DNA of 64,000 bases from Treponema sp. (lineage in GTDB: Bacteria > Spirochaetota > Spirochaetia > Treponematales > Breznakiellaceae), in the NCBI GenBank assembly GCA_031278095.1, contig JAITLC010000136.1, positions 1 through 64,000 of the forward strand, read 5' to 3'. Below, piece after piece: positions 1 through 7,664 of this stretch. The notes beneath the pieces are model-generated. The model did no database searches. It saw only the letters and a program-made list of their open reading frames with translations, and was not told the DNA's origin. Numbering within the stretch: the stretch's first letter is position 1; every line of letters begins with the position of its first letter. A program made the position numbers and the translations under genes.

Positions 1-591
1 GTCATTGAACACAGGGATCTGGAATCGGGCGAGCATGTCAAGCGTACCCAGTTATATGTCGGCGCGCTGGCGGATCACCTTATCAAGACAAACTCAGTCT
101 ATTCAAAACAGATCCTGGAGCTCCAGCCGGATATTATTGTAAAATCCATGGCCCTCCATGACGTCGGAAAGATCGCCATACCCGACCGGATACTTCTTAA
201 ACCCGGCCATCTTGATCCCGAAGAATATGAGATCATGAAAACCCATACCATCCGCGGAAAGGAAATTATCGGGGAATTGGGAGACGTCAATTCGTCAATG
301 TACCTGAAACACTGCGAAGAAATCTGTTACGGCCACCATGAACGCTGGGACGGTAAAGGCTACCCACGCCAGCTCAAGGGAGAAGAAATTCCCCTGGCTG
401 CCCGCCTTGCCTCTCTTGCCGATGTCTACGACGCCCTTGTATGCGCCAGAGTCTACAAGGCAGCCATACCTTACATCGAGGCGGTCAAGATCATCACCGA
501 CGGCCGGGGCACCCAGTTTGATCCGATCATAACCGATGCGCTCATCGAAATTCAGAAGGAATTCCAGAATATTTCTCAGCAATACTCATAG
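1..591 (+). CDS. HD-GYP domain phosphodiesterase, C-terminal part
   Basis: The reading frame is already open at the first base, so the start and any N-terminal receiver or sensor domain lie outside the window. The visible 196 residues hold a near-complete HD-GYP domain: the HD metal-binding pair in ALHDVGKIAIPD (about nt 151-186), a GHHERWDGKGYP segment (about nt 331-366) with the diagnostic GYP, and a following ARLASLADVYDAL helix. Proteins of this family hydrolyse cyclic di-GMP and often sit behind a response-regulator domain. All the metal-binding His/Asp positions I can check are kept, so it is probably active. The gene ends in TAG at 589-591 and is followed by a repeat-filled gap. Confidence 0.9.
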   Translation, partial: VIEHRDLESGEHVKRTQLYVGALADHLIKTNSVYSKQILELQPDIIVKSMALHDVGKIAIPDRILLKPGHLDPEEYEIMKTHTIRGKEIIGELGDVNSSMYLKHCEEICYGHHERWDGKGYPRQLKGEEIPLAARLASLADVYDALVCARVYKAAIPYIEAVKIITDGRGTQFDPIITDALIEIQKEFQNISQQYS

Positions 592-734
592 CATTGTAGA
601 GTCCGGCGCTGTTCCGGGGAACGGTGGAATAGGGCGGCAGGAGGGCCGCTCTTATTTGCTTGATTCGCAGGCGGGGTTCATACCCGGGGGCTTGCCCCTG
701 CTGCGGAATAGTGTAATGGGAGTGAATAATGGGC

Positions 735-924
735 AATGAACCTCCTCGCCCTAAAGGGTGAGGTATCGTGTAAGCGTTGCATCGTTTACGAGCTTCGTTC
801 TGCAAGGAAATTATTTAACCGTGGGGCCTACTACCATTTTTTTGGCAGCGCTGCCGATTCTAACCGCCCTGAAGCTCCCCCGCGCAAGCGGGTTCTTGGG
901 TATTAGACCCCACTGCGAATAAAA
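735..924. repeat. Dispersed 190 bp repeat, copy A (uninterrupted)
   Basis: This stretch matches the reverse complement of 41955-42281 almost base for base. Shared blocks include AATGAACCTC, a palindrome GCCCTAAAGGG, TTGCATCGTTTACGAGCTTC, CCCCCGCGCAAGCGGG and TTCTTGGGTATT. Copy A has a single TATTTA at 812-817 where the other copy carries a 131 bp insertion, so this is the empty-site form. Confidence 0.85.
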
Positions 925-939
925 GTATAAATTGGTATG

Positions 940-977
940 AACCCCGCATACAATCTTCTTCATTCGCAGGCGGGGTT
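940..977 (-). terminator. Possible terminator hairpin after the GH5 gene
   Basis: The arms AACCCCGC (940-947) and GCGGGGTT (970-977) pair perfectly over 8 bp with a 22-base loop, 33 bases beyond the stop of the minus-strand GH5 gene. The T-rich tail is better on the plus strand (TTTTC), so a role for the minus-strand gene is uncertain. It may simply be another GC-rich repeat. Confidence 0.35.
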
Positions 978-1009
978 TTCATTCCTCTTTGTTATAAGTT
1001 AATCCGGTT

Positions 1010-2143
1010 TTAGTCCTCCACTTTCGGGAACCAGCCCATGTCGAAGCATTTTCCCAGATCCCAACTGTCCATTCCCCTCTTTTCCGGCACATTTACCGTA
1101 TCGAGGAGGAGCTTGTAGTTCCAGTAGAACCAGCCCGATGCCTTTTCCCATACGGAAAGCTGAATGCGGGCTATTTCCTGGTAGATGCATTTGAGTTTTT
1201 TGCTGTTTACCGGGCCGGCAAGGTTTTCCTTTAATTCCTCTGCCGAACAGGAGAGGCACCATTCGCCGCCGATCACGGGGAAATACTTCTGCATCTCAGC
1301 GACATTCTTTGCCAGGGTGTTTTCCACAAATGCCGCCGCATCCTTGAGAGTATAGGGTTTGCCCGCGGCGTCGAGAGCCATAAAATAGAAGTGGGTATCC
1401 AGAACCACGTTTTTGAATTCGGCGCCCCTCATAAAATTCTTCCATTCGGTAAGGCGGAAACCGTCATGGAATACGACCGCCTTGTCTTCCTTGAGATGCT
1501 TCCTAAGCCTGAAATAGGCCCTGGTATAAAATTCCCGGAGAAAGGCAGAAGAAACCGGCTGCGAGCCTTTGGCGTATTCCTTGTCCACCGCAGGGTATCT
1601 GTTGGGAATGTCGGCGCGTACCCACAGTTCTTCTGAAATTGGTTCATTGAGGATCTCTATGCCCCACAGTCCCGAGCGCGCCGCATAGCGTTCCGCAAGC
1701 TTTTCCAGCAGGGCCAGCACAAATTCTACCTTTTCGTCCTGCCCGGCCCATTTGCATACGCCGCAGATGCCGCCGTTATCAAAACCGTTCTGGCTGTCCG
1801 GCGCCGTGTGGAGGTCAATGAGAATTTTAAGGCCGTATTTTTCCGCCCAGGAAAAGGCTTTGTCAAGATAATCGACACAGCCGAGGAAGGGTTTGCAGTC
1901 GCCGAAGATAAAATAGGGTACGGGGATGCGGACGGCATTAAGCCCCCTGCCCGCAATGCAGGCAAAGTCCCGTTCGGTGATGTAGTATGAACGGTGGATA
2001 TTCAGGCGGGCCTCAAGCTCCTTTTCCGGCAGTTCCCTGCAAAAGTACGTTTCGTCTTCGGCCCTGAGGCCGAAAAACAAATCGGGACTCATCCATTTTT
2101 CCAGTACCAGCCAGTTTCCCAAATTGACGCCTCTAATTTTCAT
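1010..2143 (-). CDS. Glycoside hydrolase family 5 (cellulase/exo-glucanase-like)
   Basis: The 377-residue protein has the GH5 pattern: RGVNLGNWL near the N-terminus (residues 4-12), a histidine strand LIDLHTAP (108-115), the acid/base motif ILNEP (Glu167), HFYF (251-254) and the nucleophile motif IGGEWCLS (Glu294). This layout resembles the exo-beta-1,3-glucanase and endoglucanase branches; the exact substrate cannot be told. I start it at the ATG at 2143 because GGAGG lies just upstream and the longer form from 2203 would overlap the neighbouring lipoprotein gene. No signal peptide is visible, so it probably works in the cytoplasm on imported oligosaccharides. The lipoprotein gene upstream ends 40 bases before it on the same strand. 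Confidence 0.88.
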   Translation of the reverse strand: MKIRGVNLGNWLVLEKWMSPDLFFGLRAEDETYFCRELPEKELEARLNIHRSYYITERDFACIAGRGLNAVRIPVPYFIFGDCKPFLGCVDYLDKAFSWAEKYGLKILIDLHTAPDSQNGFDNGGICGVCKWAGQDEKVEFVLALLEKLAERYAARSGLWGIEILNEPISEELWVRADIPNRYPAVDKEYAKGSQPVSSAFLREFYTRAYFRLRKHLKEDKAVVFHDGFRLTEWKNFMRGAEFKNVVLDTHFYFMALDAAGKPYTLKDAAAFVENTLAKNVAEMQKYFPVIGGEWCLSCSAEELKENLAGPVNSKKLKCIYQEIARIQLSVWEKASGWFYWNYKLLLDTVNVPEKRGMDSWDLGKCFDMGWFPKVED

Positions 2144-2183
2144 TACGAACCTCCATATAGACAAATTTCGGAATAGAACAAAT

Positions 2184-2735
2184 TTAAGGGTACAAGCCGA
2201 CAATTTTTATATCGACAAGCCGCCATGCCAGTATGATGCGGCAGGGAAGCGGCCCCTCCGGGCCGTGTATTTGTGCGTCTACTTCGATCATGGGGCCTTT
2301 TTCACTCCATCCTTTGAAGCTGATATAGCCGGCGTCTTCCGCCTTCAGGTATTTTTGCAGCCTTGTTTCCTGAAGGTCTTCCATGGCCAACGGGCCGATA
2401 CGGTAGAGCAGGTTGAAGTATTCCGTTTCGTCCATACCGGGACGCAGATCTCTTTCGTACTGCGGTTCCCCCTGGGCAAGGAGAAAAGTCTTGTCCTCGT
2501 TCCCGAAAGCCCGCGAAAGCAGCTTTAGGTAGGCAAGCGCTTCAGGCGGGCAGCCGGCAAAGGCGGCGGAATCAAGAGAGGAATCTTCACCCCGCAGGCC
2601 CGCTTGGGGATCGATGCCGCCGGACGCCGGAATTGTTCCCCCGGGTTTTTTCATGTCCGCCCCGTTTTGCTGAGGCCCGGAAAAACAGGCTGAAAGACAA
2701 AGCAGCAGGATCAGAACCGGAGAAAAGCGTTCCAT
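2184..2735 (-). CDS. Predicted lipoprotein, function unknown
   Basis: The 183-residue product begins with a short signal peptide and a lipobox, LLLCLSAC, with the lipidated cysteine at residue 17, followed by a Gly/Pro-rich linker. The remainder is a mixed alpha/beta region ending in an IILAWRLVDIKIVGLYP strand pattern that resembles small periplasmic fold proteins with an NTF2-like end. I do not recognise the family. It precedes the GH5 gene by 40 bases on the same strand and may be cotranscribed with it. Export and lipid anchoring are well supported; a role in sugar use is only a guess from position. Confidence 0.75.
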   Translation of the reverse strand: MERFSPVLILLLCLSACFSGPQQNGADMKKPGGTIPASGGIDPQAGLRGEDSSLDSAAFAGCPPEALAYLKLLSRAFGNEDKTFLLAQGEPQYERDLRPGMDETEYFNLLYRIGPLAMEDLQETRLQKYLKAEDAGYISFKGWSEKGPMIEVDAQIHGPEGPLPCRIILAWRLVDIKIVGLYP

Positions 2736-2774
2736 GCACTCAGTATAGCAGAAAATACGCGTGAACGCTATAAT

Positions 2775-2985
2775 TAGCGTCTGTCCATAATGCGTCCTCT
2801 CAGGCCGCGGGCATAAGGAAATTGCTTATACGACGCCGCTATGGAAGCGGCTGTCCGGAACGGTGAGAAAACCTGTTCGGACAGCTTCCGTAATACGGTA
2901 TGTGCATACCGTTTCAGGGAAACGGGGAGGCATACAAGGGGCGGACGGGAACCGGCCGGCTTCCCGGACAGCCCTATTTAAAAGG
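2775..2985. repeat. Degenerate copy of the GTCTGTCC hairpin repeat
   Basis: The left end reads GCGTCTGTCCATAATG (from about 2779) and the right end reads CCGGCTTCCCGGACAGCC, followed by CTATTTA, matching the ends of the elements at 39554 and 42068. In between is a strong hairpin: GGAAGCGGCTGTCCGGAAC pairs with GTTCGGACAGCTTCC (about 2840-2891). It fills the leader of gpsA and would be transcribed with it if the promoter lies upstream. Confidence 0.55.
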
Positions 2986-2992
2986 CTTGTGT

Positions 2993-4063
2993 ATGAAAAG
3001 ACCGGAAATAGCAGTTCTTGGAGCCGGAGCCTGGGGAACCGCCCTGGCAAAGGTCATCGCAGACAAGGGGTATGAGGTGCTTCTGTGGTGCCGCAATGAG
3101 GATACTGCGGCCGGGATCAACCGGGAACACCGTAACCGGCGTCGTCTTCCCGGTATACAGCTTCCCGAAAATCTCTTCGCTTCCAGCGACATACTTGAGG
3201 CTGCCGAGGGGCGGGCCTACATTATCCTTGCCCTGCCTTCGCTTTACCTTCTGGAAAATGTCAAAAAGATTCTTGGCGCCTGCTCGATTCGGGAAGGGAA
3301 AAGTATTATCGCCGTGATCAGCAAAGGTTTTCTTCCCGGCCCCAAAGGCCCCAGGCTTATTCTTGAAACACTGGAAGATTATCTTCCCGGTTTTTACCGG
3401 GATTCCCTGGTCTACATTGCAGGCCCCAGCCATGCCGAAGAGGTGTCCCGCGGGAAGATTACCGGCCTTATTGCCGCCAGCGAAAATGCCAAAAATTCGA
3501 TACGCTTCCGGGATCTGTTGAAGTCCAGGCGGCTTCTTGTGTTTTCTTCATTTGATGTCCGGGGAGTACAGGTGGCGGCGGCGGTAAAGAATGTCATTGC
3601 CCTTGCCTTCGGTATGCTGGACGCGCTTAAAACAGAAAACCTGCCGGATAGCGATAATTTTTTCGGCGACGGAACAGAATCCCTGCTTCTCGCCGCAGGG
3701 CTTAACGAGATCCAGACATTGGGGTTTGCCATGGGAGCCACCCATCCTGAGACTTTTACCTCAATTTCCGGGGTGGGGGATCTTGATGTTACCTGCCGTT
3801 CCCCATTCGGACGCAACCGCCGTTTCGGCAGGGAGATCATAGAAAAAAATATTCTTGAACCTTTCGGCAGCATTGATGATCTGGTGAACCGTATTGGGGA
3901 ACTGGGCTACCTTCCCGAAGGAGCGGCCGCGGCAAAATATGTGCAGCTTCTCTCTGAAACCCATAAGCTTAAACTGCCCGTTTCCCAGGGAGTTTACCGT
4001 ATATTAAACCGGGAGATTAGCCCGGCAGCGTTTCTGCACGATTTTCTTGAAGGACCTGTATGA
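2993..4063 (+). CDS. gpsA: Glycerol-3-phosphate dehydrogenase [NAD(P)+]
   Basis: GpsA reduces dihydroxyacetone phosphate to sn-glycerol 3-phosphate, the entry to phospholipid synthesis. The 356-residue protein starts with the dinucleotide-binding loop GAGAWGTALA, has AGPSHAEEV in the middle, the catalytic lysine in AAVKNVIALAFG, and the substrate-binding stretch GVGDLDVTCRSPFGRNRRFG. Length is normal for the family. The start at 2993 is chosen because the product then begins MKRPEIAVLGAG; a longer frame opens at 2900 but lies in repeat sequence. The downstream sugar kinase gene starts within or just after its stop, so the two form an operon. Confidence 0.95.
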   Translation: MKRPEIAVLGAGAWGTALAKVIADKGYEVLLWCRNEDTAAGINREHRNRRRLPGIQLPENLFASSDILEAAEGRAYIILALPSLYLLENVKKILGACSIREGKSIIAVISKGFLPGPKGPRLILETLEDYLPGFYRDSLVYIAGPSHAEEVSRGKITGLIAASENAKNSIRFRDLLKSRRLLVFSSFDVRGVQVAAAVKNVIALAFGMLDALKTENLPDSDNFFGDGTESLLLAAGLNEIQTLGFAMGATHPETFTSISGVGDLDVTCRSPFGRNRRFGREIIEKNILEPFGSIDDLVNRIGELGYLPEGAAAAKYVQLLSETHKLKLPVSQGVYRILNREISPAAFLHDFLEGPV

Positions 4064-4077
4064 ATACGGAGGAGACA

Positions 4078-5052
4078 ATGTACGACCTGACAGCTCTCGG
4101 CGAACTTTTAATTGATTTTACCCCCAACGGAGTAAATGAACAGGGTATTGCCCTCTTTGGACGGAATCCCGGAGGGGCCCCGGCAAATGTATTGGCAATG
4201 AATGCAAGGCTGGGGGGAAAGACGGCCTTTATCGGTAAGGTGGGGGACGACAGCTTCGGGCGTTTCCTTGCCAAAACTCTCCGGGACGCCGGTATTGATA
4301 CTGCGGGGCTTGCAGTCGATCCTGAGATCCCGACTACCCTTGCCTTTGTGCAGCTTGACGAAAGGGGAGACCGATCCTTTAGTTTTTACCGCAAACCCGG
4401 CGCGGATCTGATGCTTGCATCAAAGGATCTCAGGAAAGATATCATCGGTGATTCCGCCGTTTTCCATTTCGGTTCCGTGTCCCTTACGGGGGAGCCATGC
4501 CGGAAGACGGTGCACGAGGCGGTAAAATTCGCAAAGAAGCAGGGGAAGATTATCAGTTACGATCCCAACTACAGGCCTTTGCTCTGGAAGAGTGAAGAGG
4601 AAGCCGGAAAGGAAATGGCCCGGCTCATCCCCTTGACGGATATTCTTAAAGTTTCCGAAGAGGAGGCGCGGCTTTTAACGGGTCAGCAGGATATTTCCAA
4701 AGGCGCCGCCATGCTTGCCGAACAGGGCCCGGCAATAGTGTTTGTTTCCATGGGCCCCAAAGGCGCCTTCTATTTCTGTGCGGACGGGGAAGGTTCTCTT
4801 TCCACATACGATGTAAAGACCATCGACACCACCGGAGCCGGGGACGCATTCTTTGGCGCCATACTTTTCAAGCTGCAGAAAAAAACAAGGGAGGAACTGC
4901 GGAAGATTGACAAAGATGAACTGGCTGATATTGCAGACTTCGGAAACGCCGCGGGGAGTCTTGCAACCACAAAGAGGGGAGCCATCCCCGCGCTGCCCGG
5001 CGCCGCGGCCATCGAACGCTGCAGGAAGACTGTCGGGCGGATGAAGGCTTAA
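4078..5052 (+). CDS. PfkB-family sugar kinase (fructokinase-like)
   Basis: This 324-residue ribokinase/PfkB-family enzyme transfers phosphate from ATP to a sugar. It has the N-terminal GGAPANVLAMNARLGG substrate segment, GKVGDDSFG, and the C-terminal anion-hole motif TTGAGDAFFGA with the catalytic aspartate. Similarity is strongest to fructokinases. I use the ATG at 4078 because GGAGGA sits 5-6 bases ahead of it; an ATG at 4060 overlapping the gpsA stop is the alternative and would add six residues. The gene ends in a 4-base convergent overlap with the methyltransferase gene. Confidence 0.9.
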   Translation: MYDLTALGELLIDFTPNGVNEQGIALFGRNPGGAPANVLAMNARLGGKTAFIGKVGDDSFGRFLAKTLRDAGIDTAGLAVDPEIPTTLAFVQLDERGDRSFSFYRKPGADLMLASKDLRKDIIGDSAVFHFGSVSLTGEPCRKTVHEAVKFAKKQGKIISYDPNYRPLLWKSEEEAGKEMARLIPLTDILKVSEEEARLLTGQQDISKGAAMLAEQGPAIVFVSMGPKGAFYFCADGEGSLSTYDVKTIDTTGAGDAFFGAILFKLQKKTREELRKIDKDELADIADFGNAAGSLATTKRGAIPALPGAAAIERCRKTVGRMKA

Positions 5053-6002
5053 AAGCCGGCAGAAAATTTAAAGCATAGCGGTATTCGTTTCCCCTTGAAG
5101 TCTTCGTCTCTCATTTTTTCGGTGATGTCTTCGCCGGTCCCGGCGGTCTCTGCGTTCAGTTTGAAGCCTTTTGTGTTGGCGCTGAAGTAGAGTACGCCCC
5201 CGGGTGAGAGCAGGGAAAGGCAGCTTTTGATGAGTTCTCCGTGATCTCTCCTAAGATCGATGGTTCCGCGCATCCTTTTGGAATTTGAAAAGGCCGGGGG
5301 ATCGAGAATGATGATGTCCCAGGTTTTCCGCGCCCGTTTTACGTCTTCCATAAAGAGCAGCGCATCGGCACGGACAAGATTTCCGGGATTGAGGGCGTTC
5401 AGCGCAAAGTTGGCCCTGGCCCATTCCAGGTAGACGCCTGAGAGATCCACCGAATCCACCGAAGCCGCTCCTCCGGATGCGGCATAGACAGAAAAGCTGC
5501 CGGTATAACAGAAGAGGTTGAGAACCTTTTTATTCGCCGCTTCTTCCCGTATGCGGGCGCGGAGGCGGCGTCGATCCGGAAAGAGGCCCGAGTCAAGATA
5601 ATCCGAAAGGTTCACCCTGAACCGGAGACCGCCTTCGCTGACAATTACTTCCCTTGCCGCGCGGGAGATGCGTTCATATTGTGCCGTTCCCCGCTGGCGC
5701 TGCCGGCGGCGGGTATAGATCGCCTCCCGCCCAATGCCCAGGGCCCGAGCCGCCGCTTCACACATGGCCTCAAGCCAGAGATCCTCTTCGGCTTCATCCT
5801 TTTCATAGGGACGTTCGTAGAGAGAGAGACTCACCAGTTCAGCATAGAGATCGATACAGAGGGGAATCTCCGGAATGTCCCGATCGTAGAGACGGTATGC
5901 GTCTGTACCGGTACGGCGAGCCCATCTTCTCAGATGTTTCCGGCGTTTGACAAGGCGGTTTGCAAGCATTTTCGCCTGGATAGAGATTTTTTCAGGATAC
6001 AT
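5049..6002 (-). CDS. 23S rRNA methyltransferase, RlmK-type domain
   Basis: This 317-residue SAM-dependent methyltransferase matches the RlmK half of RlmKL, which makes m7G at position 2069 of 23S rRNA. The N-terminal NRLVKRRKHLRRWARR and DAYRLYDRDIPE (residues 15-45) are typical of that half. The Rossmann core shows VLNLFCYTGSFSVYAA (motif I, about 160-175) and ILDPPAFSNSK (motif IV, Asp234). The THUMP and RlmL half found in the E. coli fusion is absent, so it stands alone. It converges with the sugar kinase gene and diverges from the response-regulator gene with 24 bases between starts. Confidence 0.85.
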   Translation of the reverse strand: MYPEKISIQAKMLANRLVKRRKHLRRWARRTGTDAYRLYDRDIPEIPLCIDLYAELVSLSLYERPYEKDEAEEDLWLEAMCEAAARALGIGREAIYTRRRQRQRGTAQYERISRAAREVIVSEGGLRFRVNLSDYLDSGLFPDRRRLRARIREEAANKKVLNLFCYTGSFSVYAASGGAASVDSVDLSGVYLEWARANFALNALNPGNLVRADALLFMEDVKRARKTWDIIILDPPAFSNSKRMRGTIDLRRDHGELIKSCLSLLSPGGVLYFSANTKGFKLNAETAGTGEDITEKMRDEDFKGKRIPLCFKFSAGF

Positions 6003-6026
6003 GTATTATGATACCAGGTTGACCGG

Positions 6027-7664
6027 GTGATGGATACCGCACTTTACAGTTTTGTCCTTGTTGATGATGAACCGGAGATTCGGGAAGGTATCAGGACTAC
6101 CATCCCATGGGAGGAACTGGGCTTCTCTTTTGCCGGCGCATGCGGCAACGGTTTCGAGGCTCTGGAACTGGCCGAGCGGATTCAGCCTGATGTCGTGATG
6201 ACCGATATAAATATGCCCCATCTTGACGGGCTTGCCTTTACCGAAGGTTTGGCCGCGGTTTCTCCCGATTCCCGTGTACTAATCATCTCCGGTTACGATA
6301 CCTTTGAATATGCCAGAAAGGCCCTACAACTCAAGGTCTATGATTACATTGTAAAGCCTATTACTCCCCGTGAATTCCGGGAAACGCTCCGGAAACTTAA
6401 ATGCACCCTGGATGCCGCACGGGCCGAACGGCTCAACCTTGAGTCCATCAGGAAACAGCTTGAGGAGAGTCTCCCCCTTTTACGGGAACGTTTTCTGGCC
6501 CGGCTTGCCGGGGGAAAATCCGACATAGTTTCGCCTGAAGAGAGGATATCCCGGCTCGGTCTGCCGCTCAGCCGGGAGAACAGCTATCAGTGTCTGCAGA
6601 TCGATCTTCTCAGGCGTCCTGTCGTGCAGGCGGAGAATCCAAACCCGGACATGGATCTCTTAACCCGGCGTACCATCCTGGAAGGCTTTCTCCGGGAGAA
6701 TTATTCACAGGCCCTGCTCTTTCAGGACGGGAATGAAAAGCTGTGTATCCTGCTCTACGGGAAGAACAGGGAGGAACTTTACCGGGACGGATTAAAAACC
6801 GCAGAGAAACTGTGGAGGAATTTTGTTTCCCTGGGACTCAAGGATAGTATTATTGCTGTGGGGGAATGTGTAGAAGGTCTTGAATTCATCCCGCTTTCCT
6901 GGAACACCGCATCCGATGCCCTGAAACAGGCGGGCCTCCTTGAGAAAAGCGGTGTCAGCGTGTACCGGGAATTGACGGGGAAGGTTTCTTCTTCCGGCGC
7001 GGTGTCCCCCCTCCGCGATTGGGAAAGGCGTATCGTATCTACGCTCAAGGCAGGGGAGGGTGTCTCCCGTCTCGTTGACGGTATGCTTGATTCGCTTGCA
7101 AGAGAGTCTTTTTCCATTGAGGAGTATCATACAAGTTTTGCACTGATTCTGTCGGCGCTGATTCGCTGCTGTGAAGATCTGGAGATTCCCCCGGGGGAGA
7201 TCTTTCTTCCGGGGAGCGATCCTTTTACCGAAATTACCGGTGTTGCCAATCTTGAAGAAGTACGTTTCCGGTTCATGGAGATAACCAAAAAAATTTCGTC
7301 CTATACGAGGATCCGGCAGGAAAATTTTGCACAGGTCAAGGTACGGGACGCTCTGGAATTTCTGGAAGACAACTATGCGGATCCTGCCCTTTCCCTGCAG
7401 TCGCTCTGCAAGAAGATGGATATAAGCATGAGCTACTTCAGCGCCATATTAAAGAAGTATCATAACAGGACTTTTGTGGAAGAATTAACCGAAATAAGAT
7501 TGAAGAAGGCCATGGAACTTTTGCGGACAACGGATCTTCTCAGTTACGAGATTGCCGAAAGGATAGGCTACCGTGATGCCCATTACTTTTCCTTGAGTTT
7601 CCGGAAATATTCAGGTTTTACGCCTACCGAATACAGGCATGCTCCGCCGGAGGAAACTGAATGA
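6027..7664 (+). CDS. AraC-family response regulator (YesN-like)
   Basis: The 545-residue protein has an N-terminal receiver domain with acidic pair DD (13-14), phospho-acceptor Asp60 in VVMTDINMPHLDG and the lysine of YDYIVKPI. A long helical linker follows, then a C-terminal AraC-type double helix-turn-helix (about 435-540: LQSLCKKMDISMSYFSAIL, and IGYRDAHYFSLSFRKYSGFTPTEY). Such regulators activate sugar transporter genes when phosphorylated by a YesM-type kinase. The start is GTG at 6027 or ATG at 6030. It overlaps the kinase gene by 4 bases, and the sugar ABC operon downstream is the likely target. Confidence 0.92.
   Translation: MMDTALYSFVLVDDEPEIREGIRTTIPWEELGFSFAGACGNGFEALELAERIQPDVVMTDINMPHLDGLAFTEGLAAVSPDSRVLIISGYDTFEYARKALQLKVYDYIVKPITPREFRETLRKLKCTLDAARAERLNLESIRKQLEESLPLLRERFLARLAGGKSDIVSPEERISRLGLPLSRENSYQCLQIDLLRRPVVQAENPNPDMDLLTRRTILEGFLRENYSQALLFQDGNEKLCILLYGKNREELYRDGLKTAEKLWRNFVSLGLKDSIIAVGECVEGLEFIPLSWNTASDALKQAGLLEKSGVSVYRELTGKVSSSGAVSPLRDWERRIVSTLKAGEGVSRLVDGMLDSLARESFSIEEYHTSFALILSALIRCCEDLEIPPGEIFLPGSDPFTEITGVANLEEVRFRFMEITKKISSYTRIRQENFAQVKVRDALEFLEDNYADPALSLQSLCKKMDISMSYFSAILKKYHNRTFVEELTEIRLKKAMELLRTTDLLSYEIAERIGYRDAHYFSLSFRKYSGFTPTEYRHAPPEETE

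Larger units (their letters stand above)
592..1009. other. Repeat-filled intergenic gap
   Basis: This 418-base gap has no convincing gene; the short reading frames in it lie inside repeats. It contains a GC-rich element around 664-700 (GGCGGGGTTCATACCC followed by GGGGCTTGCCCC), the 190 bp dispersed repeat at 735-924, and an inverted repeat AACCCCGC (940-947) / GCGGGGTT (970-977) that could end transcription of the glycosidase gene on the minus strand. Confidence 0.6.

Noticed and set aside
536-805. Short frames on both strands after the HD-GYP gene
   Set aside because: They lie in dispersed repeats, have no ribosome sites and show no protein-like pattern.
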